Origin: Phycisphaerales bacterium
Lineage (GTDB): Bacteria > Planctomycetota > Phycisphaerae > UBA1845
NCBI GenBank assembly: GCA_020852275.1
Contig: JADZBE010000024.1
Span: forward strand, 1 to 64,000
Length of the DNA: 64,000 nt
Reading direction: 5' to 3'
Part shown: positions 1-8,479 of the stretch, in pieces
Layout of the letters: the number at the start of each line of letters is the position of its first letter
How positions within the stretch are numbered: position 1 is the first letter of the stretch
Program-made: the position numbers and the translations under genes
The notes under the pieces: generated by a model
The model's input: the letters and a program-made list of their open reading frames with translations, nothing else
Told to the model about the DNA's origin: nothing
Database searches by the model: none

Positions 1-2
1 AG

Positions 3-1637
3 AGTCTGCGGTCGGTGCTCGGCGAAAACGTCCGGCGCGTGAGCGAGTCCAGCAAGCTCCTGGCCATCCGCGCAGACCGCAGAGCGTTTGAAGCCATCCG
101 GGAGACGGCGTCCATCAAGCGCGTCAGTTTCGACATGATGATGGGGCCGATGCTGGACAAGAGCCGGTTGAACATTAAGGCCGACAAGGTTCATTGCCCA
201 AACAGCGGTACGCCATACACCGGCGCAGACGTCAAAGTCGCCATCGTCGATTCCGGCATTGCCTATAATCACCCTCGGCTCCCCGCGGCCACAACAGGCC
301 ATGATTGGGATTTCTCAACTGATGACGACGACTGCAGGTTTCCTGGGAATTCCTGCGTGTACCAGGGGCACGGTACTCAGGTGGCGGGCGTGATCTTCTG
401 CCAACCGGACGCTGATCCTTGCGGCAACGAGGGCGATGGGCTTGTCGGAATCGCCTACGGGGCCACGCCTGTGAATGCAAAGGTCGCATACGGCAACCCG
501 GGTGGACAGGGTGGGAGCTGCTTCTTTTTCGACGGCTATTGCCCGCCCGAAGGCTGCTCGGGGCAGTACGAGACCGAGTCTTGGGCAAGGACCCTTCCAG
601 CCTTTTATTGGGCCGTGGCCGACGCGCAGGGTCCACAATCGCATGTCATCAACTACAGTAGAGGTTTCGTTGCGATTGGGGATCCCGACGAGGGAAGCGA
701 TACGTCGCAGGACAGTCCAAGCGCGTTATATGTCGACTGGCTTGTCAGCACGACCGGAGCATCGTTTGTACATTCCTGTGGGAACGCGCCAGCCGCTTCA
801 GAACTTTCTCCTCCTTCTGGCGCGTTCAATTGCATTTCTGTCGGCGCCTACGACGACATGGACCTTGATGCCGACGGTCGGGATCAGGCAGTTATTGCGG
901 ATTTCACGTCACCCGGACCAACTGACGACAATCGCCGCAAACCCGATTTGTGCGCCCCAGGCGTCGATATTTACACGACAACGTGGGATTATGTTTGCGA
1001 CGACTACGATCCGCCGCCGTGCATAAATTGTGAGGAGGTCTTCTACTTTACGAACAAGAGCGGCACGAGTTTCGCTGCCCCACACGTCTCTGGGACGGTG
1101 GCGTTGCTGCTTGACGCTCGCTCCAGCCTGACTCCAAACGAGATTCATGCGATCCTCGTAAACGCATCAGACTTTGCGCTGCTCCCCGAGCCCCAGTACC
1201 CGCCTCAAGAAGGATGGGACGACCAGGGTGGATATGGGATGCTAGCGACGAAGCGCGCCGTCCTCAATCGCAACGAGTTCCTCAACGACCAATTGGGCGT
1301 CAACGAAAGTGAAACGTACTACTTGGAAAGACCTTCCGCCGGTGATGATGTCGTCATTACGTGTGCATGGCTGCGCGCCATGATCAACGAAGATACACCA
1401 GTAGCCGACTCCCCGGGGAATCTGGACATCTTTCTCGAACGCCGACCCGTCGAAGGCGGCGATTGGGTTGAAGTGGCTTCCTCTGATTCTGATCTCGACA
1501 ACATTGAACAGGTGAGGTCTGAACAGCCATCAACTGGCCAGCAGTACGACTTTCGTGTTCGAGTTGAGCGGGTTGATGGCAGCTCGTCGCTTTCCCAGCA
1601 GCAATTTGCGCTGGCCTCGAGGCACGACTTTGTTTGA
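3..1637 (+). CDS. Subtilisin-like (S8) serine peptidase, 5' end beyond the window
   Basis: Secreted or cell-surface endopeptidase of family S8. The reading frame is open to the left edge, so the true start lies outside; the first internal start is GTG at 15. Counting from there, the catalytic triad is visible: Asp79 in VAIVDSG, His119 in GHGTQVAG, Ser352 in SGTSFAAPHVSGT. About 60 residues before Asp79 resemble the end of an I9-type propeptide. After the catalytic domain comes a roughly 110-residue beta-rich tail (LDIFLERRP ... ALASRHDFV) typical of exported peptidases. The Asp- and Cys-rich loops fit an extracellular calcium-stabilised enzyme. The tail is duplicated downstream as a fragment at 2691-2930. 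Substrate unknown. Confidence 0.9.
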   Translation, partial: SLRSVLGENVRRVSESSKLLAIRADRRAFEAIRETASIKRVSFDMMMGPMLDKSRLNIKADKVHCPNSGTPYTGADVKVAIVDSGIAYNHPRLPAATTGHDWDFSTDDDDCRFPGNSCVYQGHGTQVAGVIFCQPDADPCGNEGDGLVGIAYGATPVNAKVAYGNPGGQGGSCFFFDGYCPPEGCSGQYETESWARTLPAFYWAVADAQGPQSHVINYSRGFVAIGDPDEGSDTSQDSPSALYVDWLVSTTGASFVHSCGNAPAASELSPPSGAFNCISVGAYDDMDLDADGRDQAVIADFTSPGPTDDNRRKPDLCAPGVDIYTTTWDYVCDDYDPPPCINCEEVFYFTNKSGTSFAAPHVSGTVALLLDARSSLTPNEIHAILVNASDFALLPEPQYPPQEGWDDQGGYGMLATKRAVLNRNEFLNDQLGVNESETYYLERPSAGDDVVITCAWLRAMINEDTPVADSPGNLDIFLERRPVEGGDWVEVASSDSDLDNIEQVRSEQPSTGQQYDFRVRVERVDGSSSLSQQQFALASRHDFV

Positions 1638-1672
1638 CAATGGCCGGATGAAATGGACACTCCGATCACCGC

Positions 1673-1699
1673 GCCTATTGAGTCTGGCACTCAATAGGC
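1673..1699 (+). terminator. Perfect 11-bp hairpin after the peptidase gene
   Basis: Inverted repeat GCCTATTGAGT / ACTCAATAGGC with a 5-base loop, 36 bases after the peptidase stop and just before the ribosome-binding site of the next gene. There is no T-tract, so it may be an attenuator or mRNA-stability hairpin rather than an intrinsic terminator. Confidence 0.5.
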
Positions 1700-1721
1700 C
1701 CTTCTACGGGGAGACAATTCT

Positions 1722-2672
1722 TTGAAGACCTTCATCATACAAGCCATCCTGCTAGGTTTCTTAGGCATCGCAGCACCGCAGGTGTTCTCTGAAGTGCTGT
1801 TGGACAACCTGTGCATTGTGGATGCTCAGATTTACGATCGGCACTATATCAGCTACTGCGGGATGCGGGAATTCTTTGGGCTTTCCTATAGTTTGGAGGC
1901 CGCGGATCGCTTCTCAATCCGACGCTCTTACTTCATCACCAGGGTGACTGTCGATCAACTTACGGCGTATGGACGGCGGGCCGATTCGGTTTGCATCAGG
2001 TTCTTCGAGCAGCTTGGGCCAGGCTGCACTCTTAATGAGGAGCCCTACTGTGCGCACGATGTGGGCGCTGATGCAATCGAATGGGATGTCTTTGAGGACA
2101 CCGTGTATGGAGATTACATGGGGCTTCGACTGCGGCATGCGTTTTCTGGTCCTTGCCGCCTGCCTGCGAACTCTTGGTACCTGTCCGTGCAACCAGCAGG
2201 CGACAATGAGTATGGTGCGATCCCGGGAATCTCCTTTGACAAGGCCCTTAATTACGAATGCGTATCCATAGGTAACGTACAAACTCGAGAAGGCCGCGAC
2301 GATCAGCCGTGTTGCAGCGCCGATGGAGACTTCGGCTTGTGGAAGGACTGGACATGCGACGGTGCTTTCGAGACAGACACGTTGTCTATGCGCATCGAGG
2401 GCATCCCTGCCGGTGACTGCGCGGACGGTGAGCGGTTGCGGGCGAAGTGCAAGGTGCGCGATGGGGAGCGGGTCGGCGACGTGGTTGTCAAGGTTCTCGG
2501 CGGGCAGCCGAACGGGGGGGTGACGGCGCTGCTGGATCCGCCCGATCCGCGGTCGATGAGCATTTCGCTGGATGGCGCCGGCCGCGGCAAGGGTAAGTTC
2601 AGGAGCGTCCCGCTCGGCGAGCATCGCGTCTTCGTCTGCGATTCGATCGTGGACGTGACGTGCGCGCCGTGA
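1722..2672 (+). CDS. Secreted protein of unknown function, paralogue 1 of 3
   Basis: Starts at TTG, placed 8-9 bases after a GGGGAG ribosome-binding site. An N-terminal signal peptide (about residues 1-24, ending near VFSEV) is followed by a roughly 195-residue Cys-rich region, then a roughly 95-residue C-terminal domain (from LSMRIEGIPAGDC to VDVTCAP) that is nearly identical in the genes at 2986 and 4273. The N-terminal parts of the three proteins share only scattered motifs, such as DNLCIVDAQIYD, RISYFITRVTVDQLTAYG-like segments and a final SMR-EG motif. The 5' part is visibly less GC-rich than the 3' part. I recognise no enzymatic motif; an extracellular binding or structural role is possible but unproven. 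Confidence 0.8.
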   Translation: MKTFIIQAILLGFLGIAAPQVFSEVLLDNLCIVDAQIYDRHYISYCGMREFFGLSYSLEAADRFSIRRSYFITRVTVDQLTAYGRRADSVCIRFFEQLGPGCTLNEEPYCAHDVGADAIEWDVFEDTVYGDYMGLRLRHAFSGPCRLPANSWYLSVQPAGDNEYGAIPGISFDKALNYECVSIGNVQTREGRDDQPCCSADGDFGLWKDWTCDGAFETDTLSMRIEGIPAGDCADGERLRAKCKVRDGERVGDVVVKVLGGQPNGGVTALLDPPDPRSMSISLDGAGRGKGKFRSVPLGEHRVFVCDSIVDVTCAP

Positions 2673-2690
2673 GCGTCGAACGCTGCGGGA

Positions 2691-2930
2691 CCCACGGAGT
2701 TTCCAGCACATCTCAAGCTCTATCTCGAATTCAAGCCGGTGGGCAGTCAAACATGGGAGTTTTGTGCATCGTCAGAATCGGATGTTGACAATTTGGAGCA
2801 GGTAAGAGGTCAGCAGGCCGCTGGAGGGCAAACCCAGTACGACTTCCGTGTTCGAGTTGAGAGGTTGGACTCGTCGCCGAACTTCCTGTCGCAACCGTTT
2901 GTGTTGGCGTCCCGGCACGCCTTCCAATAG
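2691..2930 (+). pseudogene. Remnant of a second S8-peptidase C-terminal tail
   Basis: In this frame the translation (KLYLEFKPVGSQTWEFCASS ... VLASRHAFQ) aligns throughout with the last 75-80 residues of the peptidase at 3-1637: SDVDNLEQV against SDLDNIEQV, YDFRVRVERLD against YDFRVRVERVD, FVLASRHAF against FALASRHDF. Similarity begins about 20 bases after the stop of the preceding gene. No catalytic domain is present. The block peptidase-tail plus secreted protein was therefore duplicated in tandem and the second peptidase lost its body. An internal GTG at 2739 would give 63 residues, but I consider the fragment non-functional. Confidence 0.75.
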
Positions 2931-2985
2931 AAGGCTTGCGAATTGCAACTTTCCCCATGTCGCTGTATTGCTGGAGAAACTGACC

Positions 2986-3939
2986 ATGTTCAGATTATCG
3001 TTTCGCGAGTTTTGCTCGATTTCTGGGATCATATTGGTATGCGCCTGGATCCCTGCGACGGCTGACACTATTCACGACAACACGTGCATCACGGACATGG
3101 GAGCCTACGATCTCGTGTGGCCAAATGTGTGCGGAGGAGAAGGTGTGATGGGCGAGTCGAGCAATTACCAGGTCGGTGGCACCTTTGTCGTGCTAGAACC
3201 GATTTGGATCACCGCCGTTACGGCGGATTTTTTGACCGCTAATGGCAGCGCCCCTGAGAAGCTGTGCGTGCGGTTCTACCGAGGCTGTCCGCCGTTGGAA
3301 ATCGAGGAGATCACCCTTGACAGCTATCCCACAGATTTTCTCTGGCAAGCGTTCGATGACCCTGTTTATGGACTTCCAGGCCGCCGCGCAATCGTTCTGT
3401 TGGATTCGATTCCTCGTTTGGATGCCCGGTGCTGGGTGCTTTCAATCCAACCCGCTACCGAAGGGGAAGCCTACCTTCAGACCGGCGCCACGTATGGTAC
3501 GGCTTACAGTTTTGGTTGCGCTGCGGGGGGTCATACGTTTATTCGCGACGGGAGAGATTACAATCCGTGCTGCGTGGCGGGCAGCGAAAGAGGCTACTGG
3601 AGCCGCGAGTGGGAGGACACAACGGAAGGCACCTTTGAACCGGACGCATTGTCGATGCGCATCGAAGGCATCCCTGCCGGCGACTGCGTCGGCGGCGAGC
3701 GGGTGCGGGCGAGGTGCAAACTGCGCGATGGCGAGCATGTAGGCGACGTGGTGGTCAAGGTTCGCAGCGGTCAGCCGAACGGGGTGGTGACGGCGCTGCT
3801 CGACCCGCCCGATCCGAAGTCAATGAGCATTTCGCTGGACGACTCTGGGCGCGGCAAGGGGAAATTCAGGCGAGTTCCGATCGGCGATCATCGAGTGTTC
3901 GTCTGCGACGCGATCGTGGACGTGACGTGCGCGCCCTGA
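2986..3939 (+). CDS. Secreted protein of unknown function, paralogue 2 of 3
   Basis: The frame is open from 2848, but the ATG at 2986 gives a normal signal peptide (MFRLSFREF ... WIPATADT) and a length (317 residues) equal to the neighbour at 1722, so I chose it. After the signal peptide the protein starts with DTIHDNTCITD, the same pattern as DVLHDTLCIVD in the gene at 4273. It ends with the shared C-terminal domain (LSMRIEGIPAGDC to VDVTCAP). Multiple Cys residues fit a disulphide-bonded extracellular fold. Function unknown. Confidence 0.8.
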   Translation: MFRLSFREFCSISGIILVCAWIPATADTIHDNTCITDMGAYDLVWPNVCGGEGVMGESSNYQVGGTFVVLEPIWITAVTADFLTANGSAPEKLCVRFYRGCPPLEIEEITLDSYPTDFLWQAFDDPVYGLPGRRAIVLLDSIPRLDARCWVLSIQPATEGEAYLQTGATYGTAYSFGCAAGGHTFIRDGRDYNPCCVAGSERGYWSREWEDTTEGTFEPDALSMRIEGIPAGDCVGGERVRARCKLRDGEHVGDVVVKVRSGQPNGVVTALLDPPDPKSMSISLDDSGRGKGKFRRVPIGDHRVFVCDAIVDVTCAP

Positions 3940-4272
3940 GGCGCGGCTGATTTCCTTGAGCGGGAGAATGGGACCCCCGGCGCGCCGCTGGAGCGCCACG
4001 CGAAACACCGGCGGCGCTACGCCGCGGCGAACAGGGATCCTGAAGCCGTCCGTCAAGATGTCTCTGGGTATCGGCTGGCTCGAAGGCATTCAGGATGCAC
4101 TTGCGTATTTCGAGGGCATTCAGGAAGCGTTTTCGCCTGAAGAGTACCCGCGTGCGCGGCTGCCTTAGGTCAGGGAACATGCTCACGCGGAGTACCGCGA
4201 GAGCATGCCACCCGTCGTTGACAGTGCTGTTCCCGCAAACGCATGTGTTTGCGGATTCAAGGAGACCTAGCC
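3940..4272. other. 333-base gap between secreted paralogues
   Basis: No convincing gene. It contains GC-rich sequence, two imperfect copies of a GGCATTCAGGA motif around 4085-4125 and one palindromic element at 4178-4213. A 70-codon frame at 3956-4168 has no export signal or recognisable motif and I do not call it. Confidence 0.5.
4178..4213. repeat. Palindromic element, family D
   Basis: Core CGCGGAGTACCGCG flanked by CATGC and GCATGCCACC. An almost identical copy lies at 5243-5279. The same architecture (GGTGGCA, arm, ACTC loop, arm) recurs at 44152, 52055 and 60431. Confidence 0.6.
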
Positions 4273-5205
4273 ATGCAGGTTCGACCTTACTTAATGGTAG
4301 GACTTTTGTTTGCATCTTCTAGTACCCATGCCGCAGATGTGCTCCACGATACGTTGTGCATTGTGGATGATGGCTTATATTTGGGGAATGATATGCCGTG
4401 TTTCTGTGGCGGTCGCGACATCTATGGAGAGTCGTATAACTTCCAGGTTGCGGACGCGTTCAATCTTGAGGAGTCATATTGGATCACCGTCATCGCGGTG
4501 GATTTTTTGACGCTCAATGGATCGATGCCCGATCAGGTGTGCGCGGCACTGTACCTGGGAGCGCCGATGTGCAACGACAGCCGCAGCCCGTATATCAGTG
4601 ATGTATTGTACGACGGTCAATTCAGTTGGACCGAATTCCATGACACGGTGTACGAGACCTACCTCGGTCGTCGACTCTGGGCTGATCTAGAATTACCTTA
4701 CAGGCTTCCTACGGGGCGATGGTACGTGTCGCTTCAACCATCCACCGACGCCGATGTCTCCAGGGTTCCCGCGGCGCGGTCGCCTTTGGGATCTTGTGAA
4801 ATCGAAGGAAATGCGATAACTCGCTGGGTGGTCGACGACCCCGAGCCTTGCTGCTTTGCGGATCCCTTGAATGAATGGGACTGGTGGTGCGACGGCTCGT
4901 TTGAGCCCCCGATTATCAGCATGCGCGTCGAAGGCCTTCCCGCCGGCGATTGCGTGGGCGGAGAAATCGTCACTGCCAACTGCAGGCCGGGCGATGGCGA
5001 GCGACTGGGGAAAATCATCGTCAAGGTGCGCAGCGGTCAGCCGAACGGGGCGGTGACGGCGCTGCTGGATCCGCCCGATCCGCGGTCGATGAGCATTGCG
5101 CTGGACGATCGCGGCCGCGGCAAGGGTAAGTTCAGGATCGTTCCCCTCGGCGAGCATCGCGTGTTCGTCTGCGATTCGATCGTGGACGTGACGTGCGCGC
5201 CGTAA
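4273..5205 (+). CDS. Secreted protein of unknown function, paralogue 3 of 3
   Basis: ATG at 4273 follows an AAGGAGA ribosome-binding site by about 10 bases; the frame extends further upstream but that part has no signal. Signal peptide MQVRPYLMVGLLFASSSTHA, then DVLHDTLCIVD, a variable Cys-rich middle, and the shared C-terminal domain from ISMRVEGLPAGDC. The last 150 bases are almost identical to the genes at 1722 and 2986, including third-codon positions, which points to recent duplication or gene conversion limited to this domain. 310 residues. Function unknown. Confidence 0.8.
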   Translation: MQVRPYLMVGLLFASSSTHAADVLHDTLCIVDDGLYLGNDMPCFCGGRDIYGESYNFQVADAFNLEESYWITVIAVDFLTLNGSMPDQVCAALYLGAPMCNDSRSPYISDVLYDGQFSWTEFHDTVYETYLGRRLWADLELPYRLPTGRWYVSLQPSTDADVSRVPAARSPLGSCEIEGNAITRWVVDDPEPCCFADPLNEWDWWCDGSFEPPIISMRVEGLPAGDCVGGEIVTANCRPGDGERLGKIIVKVRSGQPNGAVTALLDPPDPRSMSIALDDRGRGKGKFRIVPLGEHRVFVCDSIVDVTCAP

Positions 5206-5242
5206 CCCAGGGAGACGCGACGAATCGCTTTGCGCACAAGCC

Positions 5243-5279
5243 CCATGCACACGCGGAGTACCGCGAGCGCATGCCACCA
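5243..5279. repeat. Palindromic element, family D
   Basis: Second copy of the CGCGGAGTACCGCG hairpin with GCATGCCACC on its right, downstream of the third secreted paralogue just as the first copy is downstream of the second. The two copies may have been duplicated together with the genes. Confidence 0.6.
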
Positions 5280-5386
5280 GCCGTGAAAGCGTGCCACCCG
5301 CCGGAAACGCGGTCGGTCTGCATCCCTCTCAATTGGGCGTGTCCGGCAGGATCGAGAGGACGCTTGCAGCGGCGCCCTCCCGCGGC

Positions 5387-6196
5387 ATGATGCGGCGCAT
5401 GGACGCGAAGCGCATCGGCGTGGACGTGGATGATTTCCGGCTGCCGGTCAGCGACGCCGTGTCGAAAGCGGCGAAGCTCGGGTTTCGCGCCGTCGAGCTG
5501 GGGCTTGCGTATCCTGAGCTTGCGCCCCGCGAGCTGAGTGAAAGCACGGCGCGGCATTTTGTGCGGTTTGTTCGCAACCTGGGGTTGGACCTTGCGGCGC
5601 TCACCGCGGATTTTCCCGGGCTGCGCCTGACGGACCCGGCGCGCGTCGAGGAGCGCGTGGACCGCACGCGGGCCGTGCTCGACGCCGCGGCGAGGATGCG
5701 CGTGCCGATCGTCACCGCCGCGGTGTCCGCCCTGACGCATCCGCAGTCGGGCGAGCCTTCCGCCCACGCGACAGAGGCGCTGCGACAGATTGCCGCGGAC
5801 GCCGGACGGCGCGGCGTGGTCTTCGCCGTGCGTCCCTCCGCCGATACCACTGAACACACCGCGCGAATAATCCAAGCTATCAACAGCGCGTCTGTAAAAA
5901 TCTGTCTCGACCCCGCGGCCCTGCTGATGTCGGGCAACGACCCTTCAAAACTGCTGTCCGCGTTGCCGCAGGAGATTGTGCTGTCGCACGCGCGCGACGC
6001 TACCGCCGGTGGCCCGCAACGCAGCGGCGTGGAGACAGCGCTCGGCGAGGGGGACTTGGACTGGCTCGGGCATTTAATGCTGCTCGAGGCCGCGGGCTAT
6101 CACGGTCCGCACATCGTGCGTCGCACTTCGTCGCAGCGCCCGGCGCATGACCTGGCGGCGGCGCAAGCCTACCTGCGATCCGTCGGCGACGCCTGA
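5387..6196 (+). CDS. TIM-barrel sugar phosphate isomerase/epimerase-like protein
   Basis: About 265-270 residues. The segments KRIGVDVDDF, AAKLGFRAVELG, RVPIVTAAVSAL, VKICLDPAALLMSGND and IVLSHARDAT follow the strand order of the xylose-isomerase-like/AP-endonuclease-2 barrel family, in which acidic and His residues at the strand ends bind a divalent metal. In GEGDLDWLGHLMLLEAAGYHG the usual GxGxVD-type end motif is visible. Start is uncertain: ATG at 5387, 5390 or 5399 all precede KRIGVD, while a GTG at 5291 would add 32 unlikely residues. Substrate cannot be named from sequence. Confidence 0.75.
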   Translation: MMRRMDAKRIGVDVDDFRLPVSDAVSKAAKLGFRAVELGLAYPELAPRELSESTARHFVRFVRNLGLDLAALTADFPGLRLTDPARVEERVDRTRAVLDAAARMRVPIVTAAVSALTHPQSGEPSAHATEALRQIAADAGRRGVVFAVRPSADTTEHTARIIQAINSASVKICLDPAALLMSGNDPSKLLSALPQEIVLSHARDATAGGPQRSGVETALGEGDLDWLGHLMLLEAAGYHGPHIVRRTSSQRPAHDLAAAQAYLRSVGDA

Positions 6197-6342
6197 TCCC
6201 AAAAAACAGGATGCAAGCGACGGCGTAAGCCGATAGAATGGTGACTCATGCTTGGCGCGGGCTTGCCGATCGAACCCCTCTGATCTCGGCAGGTTCGTTC
6301 GATCGGCGACGCGACGCCCGTCTCTTTTGCATCGAGGCGACC

Positions 6343-6996
6343 ATGACGAAGGTCAAACTTCTGCTCGTGGACGATCATGCCCTGGTTCTCGAAACCCTGC
6401 GGGAGCGCCTTTCGCGCGACGCGCGATTCACGGTGGCGGCCACGGCGTCCAACGGGGAAGAGGCCGTTGCCGCAGCGCAGGGCGTCCAACCCGACGTGGT
6501 GGTGATGGACGTGGACATGCCGGGACTGTCCGCGTTCGAGGCGGCGCGGCGGATCATCGCCATCAGTCCCGCGTCCCGCATCGCGTTCCTCAGCGCCTAT
6601 ACCTACGACCAATACATCGAACAGGCGTTGTCCCTGGGCGCGCTGGCCTACATCGACAAGCGCGATCCGCCGGAGGCGTTGGAGCAGGCCATCGTGGACG
6701 TGTCCGAGGGCCGAGCATGCTTCTCCCGGCAGGTGCGCGAGCGGCTCATCCTGGATGAAGCCGGCCCGCGCCTGGGCAAGCCCGGACGATCGAGGATTTC
6801 AACTCTGACCGCGCGGGAGCGCGAAGTGTTGGTGTACATCGCCGACGGGCTGGCGAAAAAGGAGATCGCCGAGCTGTTGAGCCTGAGCCTTAAGACCGTG
6901 GAAAAGCACGCGGACAACCTCATGGCCAAGCTCGACATCCACGATCGCGTCACGTTAACGCGGTTCGCGGTGCGCGAGGGGCTGGTGAGCGTGTGA
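6343..6996 (+). CDS. NarL/LuxR-family response regulator
   Basis: Receiver domain residues 1-120: acidic pair Asp10/Asp11 in LLLVDDH, phospho-acceptor Asp56 in VVMDVDMPG, switch Ser84 in FLSAY and Lys106 in AYIDKRD. C-terminal LuxR-type helix-turn-helix about residues 150-217 (LTAREREVLVYIADGLAKKE ... TVEKHADNLMAKL). I chose ATG 6343 because it directly precedes KVKLLLVDDH; the upstream frame to 6238 has no domain. It is a DNA-binding transcription factor. No histidine kinase is adjacent, so the partner is unknown. Confidence 0.9.
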   Translation: MTKVKLLLVDDHALVLETLRERLSRDARFTVAATASNGEEAVAAAQGVQPDVVVMDVDMPGLSAFEAARRIIAISPASRIAFLSAYTYDQYIEQALSLGALAYIDKRDPPEALEQAIVDVSEGRACFSRQVRERLILDEAGPRLGKPGRSRISTLTAREREVLVYIADGLAKKEIAELLSLSLKTVEKHADNLMAKLDIHDRVTLTRFAVREGLVSV

Positions 6997-7070
6997 GAGG
7001 CTGACGGCGCGACCCTCAGGCGAGTTCAGGATCAGCCCCAAACCGGAAATCCGTGCTGGACGCTGACGCT

Positions 7071-7212
7071 CCGTTATTCCCGCGCAGGCGGGAATCCAGT
7101 CCTGCCATTCCCGCGCAGGCGGGAATTCAGTGAGCACATGGCGCCTTCTGGACCCCCGCCTGCGCGGGGGTGACGAAGCCCTACGTCATCCCCGCGCGAT
7201 CGGGAAACCAGT
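7071..7212. repeat. Dispersed inverted-repeat element, family A
   Basis: Two TTCCCGCGCAGGCGGGAA hairpins, then a facing ACCCCCGCCTGCGCGGGGGT hairpin and GTGACG, with CCAG or CTGG at the inner ends. Further copies lie at 38232-38335, 49782-49882 and 52161-52298. All are in non-coding gaps. Confidence 0.75.
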
Positions 7213-7309
7213 CTCGTCGCGGAGCGACGAACTACCCGGAGCCCCGCCGCGAGGCGACGCACCACCTCCGGCATCGCCTCGGAGGAGTGATGAACAACCC
7301 GAGGCCCGG

Positions 7310-8170
7310 TCACGGTCCGTCGAACGCCGTCTGGAATGCCGCGATGTCCTGCAGGTCGATGTCGCTGTCACCATCGAAGTCAAACGGCAGGCACGCCAAA
7401 TCAATCGTGCTCGCGGCCGGACCGGTCAGGCAGTCGTGCAGGTCGGTGAAGTCGGCCAAGTCGATCCCGCCGTCGCGGTCGCTGTCGCCGGGCATGGCCT
7501 CATCGAGGGTCAGATACGGCTTGCTCCCGGACTCCGAGTCCAGCGCGTCGATGAACGCCTGCTGGCGGTCTTCCGCCGTGTCGGGATCGATCTGAAACCG
7601 CAGCGCGAGCCGGTCGTTGCCAAACTGAACGACTTCATTGGCGATCGCGGACACATTAAGCGTGTGCTCCCGCGGATCCTCGTACGCCTCAAGCCTCACG
7701 TATCCAAGGTATGTGACCGGACCGGCGGAATAGTCGGTAGTGGCCTCTCGACCGTCGGCGGGATAGGCGTATACGTGAACGATGGAATCCGGGAACGGGA
7801 AGATGGAAGGTCCGCGGAGGGTGAAGGTCAGACCGGCCTGCAGCGGAGGGATGGAGCGAATTCGGGTCAGGTCGTATTCCCAGACAACGCGGGTTTCGAG
7901 GCAGGACTCCTCGCGCTCGCAGGTCAGGGTGATGGCGCCTTCATAGCCGGACTCGTTGAACGTCCAGTCCCAATCATCCGCCGTGCCGTCGAACTGTCCG
8001 TAGGGCAGACCGTCCGCCAGGGTTCCGTCCGCGCCGGGGCGAACGACGTCCTGCGCGAGGGCAGGGAATGCGCCGACGGTCAGGAGGGCCACCGCTCCAA
8101 GGGCGCGCCCAATCCACGCGGGTCGCCCAAGGATGAATCGACATGCACGGCGAGAACGCAAGGTGAACAT
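7310..8170 (-). CDS. Secreted protein with C-terminal dockerin-type repeats
   Basis: 286 residues from ATG 8170, which is preceded by GGACGGAG; the upstream frame to 8317 adds residues with no signal. Signal peptide near residues 1-40 ending FPALAQD. A beta-rich middle (about 40-215) follows. Two EF-hand-like dockerin repeats end the protein, DSDRDGGIDLADF and DFDGDSDIDLQDI, separated by a Cys-containing linker (CLTGP ... LACLPF). In planctomycetes such repeats are common on exported proteins; a cohesin partner is not visible here. It lies convergent to the response regulator. Role unknown. Confidence 0.8.
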   Translation of the reverse strand: MFTLRSRRACRFILGRPAWIGRALGAVALLTVGAFPALAQDVVRPGADGTLADGLPYGQFDGTADDWDWTFNESGYEGAITLTCEREESCLETRVVWEYDLTRIRSIPPLQAGLTFTLRGPSIFPFPDSIVHVYAYPADGREATTDYSAGPVTYLGYVRLEAYEDPREHTLNVSAIANEVVQFGNDRLALRFQIDPDTAEDRQQAFIDALDSESGSKPYLTLDEAMPGDSDRDGGIDLADFTDLHDCLTGPAASTIDLACLPFDFDGDSDIDLQDIAAFQTAFDGP

Positions 8171-8388
8171 GATGGCCACTCCGTCCCGGGCGTCTGTGTT
8201 TGGTCTCCAGCTCCCCATCAACCGCCAAACTGAGAAAGCAGCTTCGCGGTTTCGAGAAATACCTTGCAGACGGCGTGCCAGGGGTCTTCGCCAGGTCCCT
8301 ATTGGTTTCTCGCGCAAGCTCTAGCGATGCGGACGTCGGAGCGGGCCGATCGCCGCGGGTCATCCGCCTTGCATTCCGGTGTGGAATG
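8171..8388. other. Gap upstream of the dockerin-protein gene
   Basis: Upstream region of the minus-strand dockerin gene. I see no further gene and no clear promoter boxes. Confidence 0.4.
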
Positions 8389-8422
8389 AAAAACGGCCCT
8401 GCGGGGGTTTCCCGCAGGGCCG
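8389..8422 (-). terminator. Rho-independent terminator of the 18-haem cytochrome gene
   Basis: On the minus strand: CGGCCCTGCGGG, short loop, CCCGCAGGGCCG, then TTTTT. It lies about 60 bases after the stop of the gene at 8480-11782, in the right orientation. Confidence 0.85.
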
Positions 8423-8479
8423 ATCGGTTGGACTACGCGTTGCCGAATCGCCGGCTGTCTGCCTGGCTATTCAGGCGGT

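Noticed and set aside
3956-4168. Possible 70-residue gene between secreted paralogues
   Set aside because: No ribosome-binding site, signal or motif; its start lies in GC-rich repeat-like sequence.
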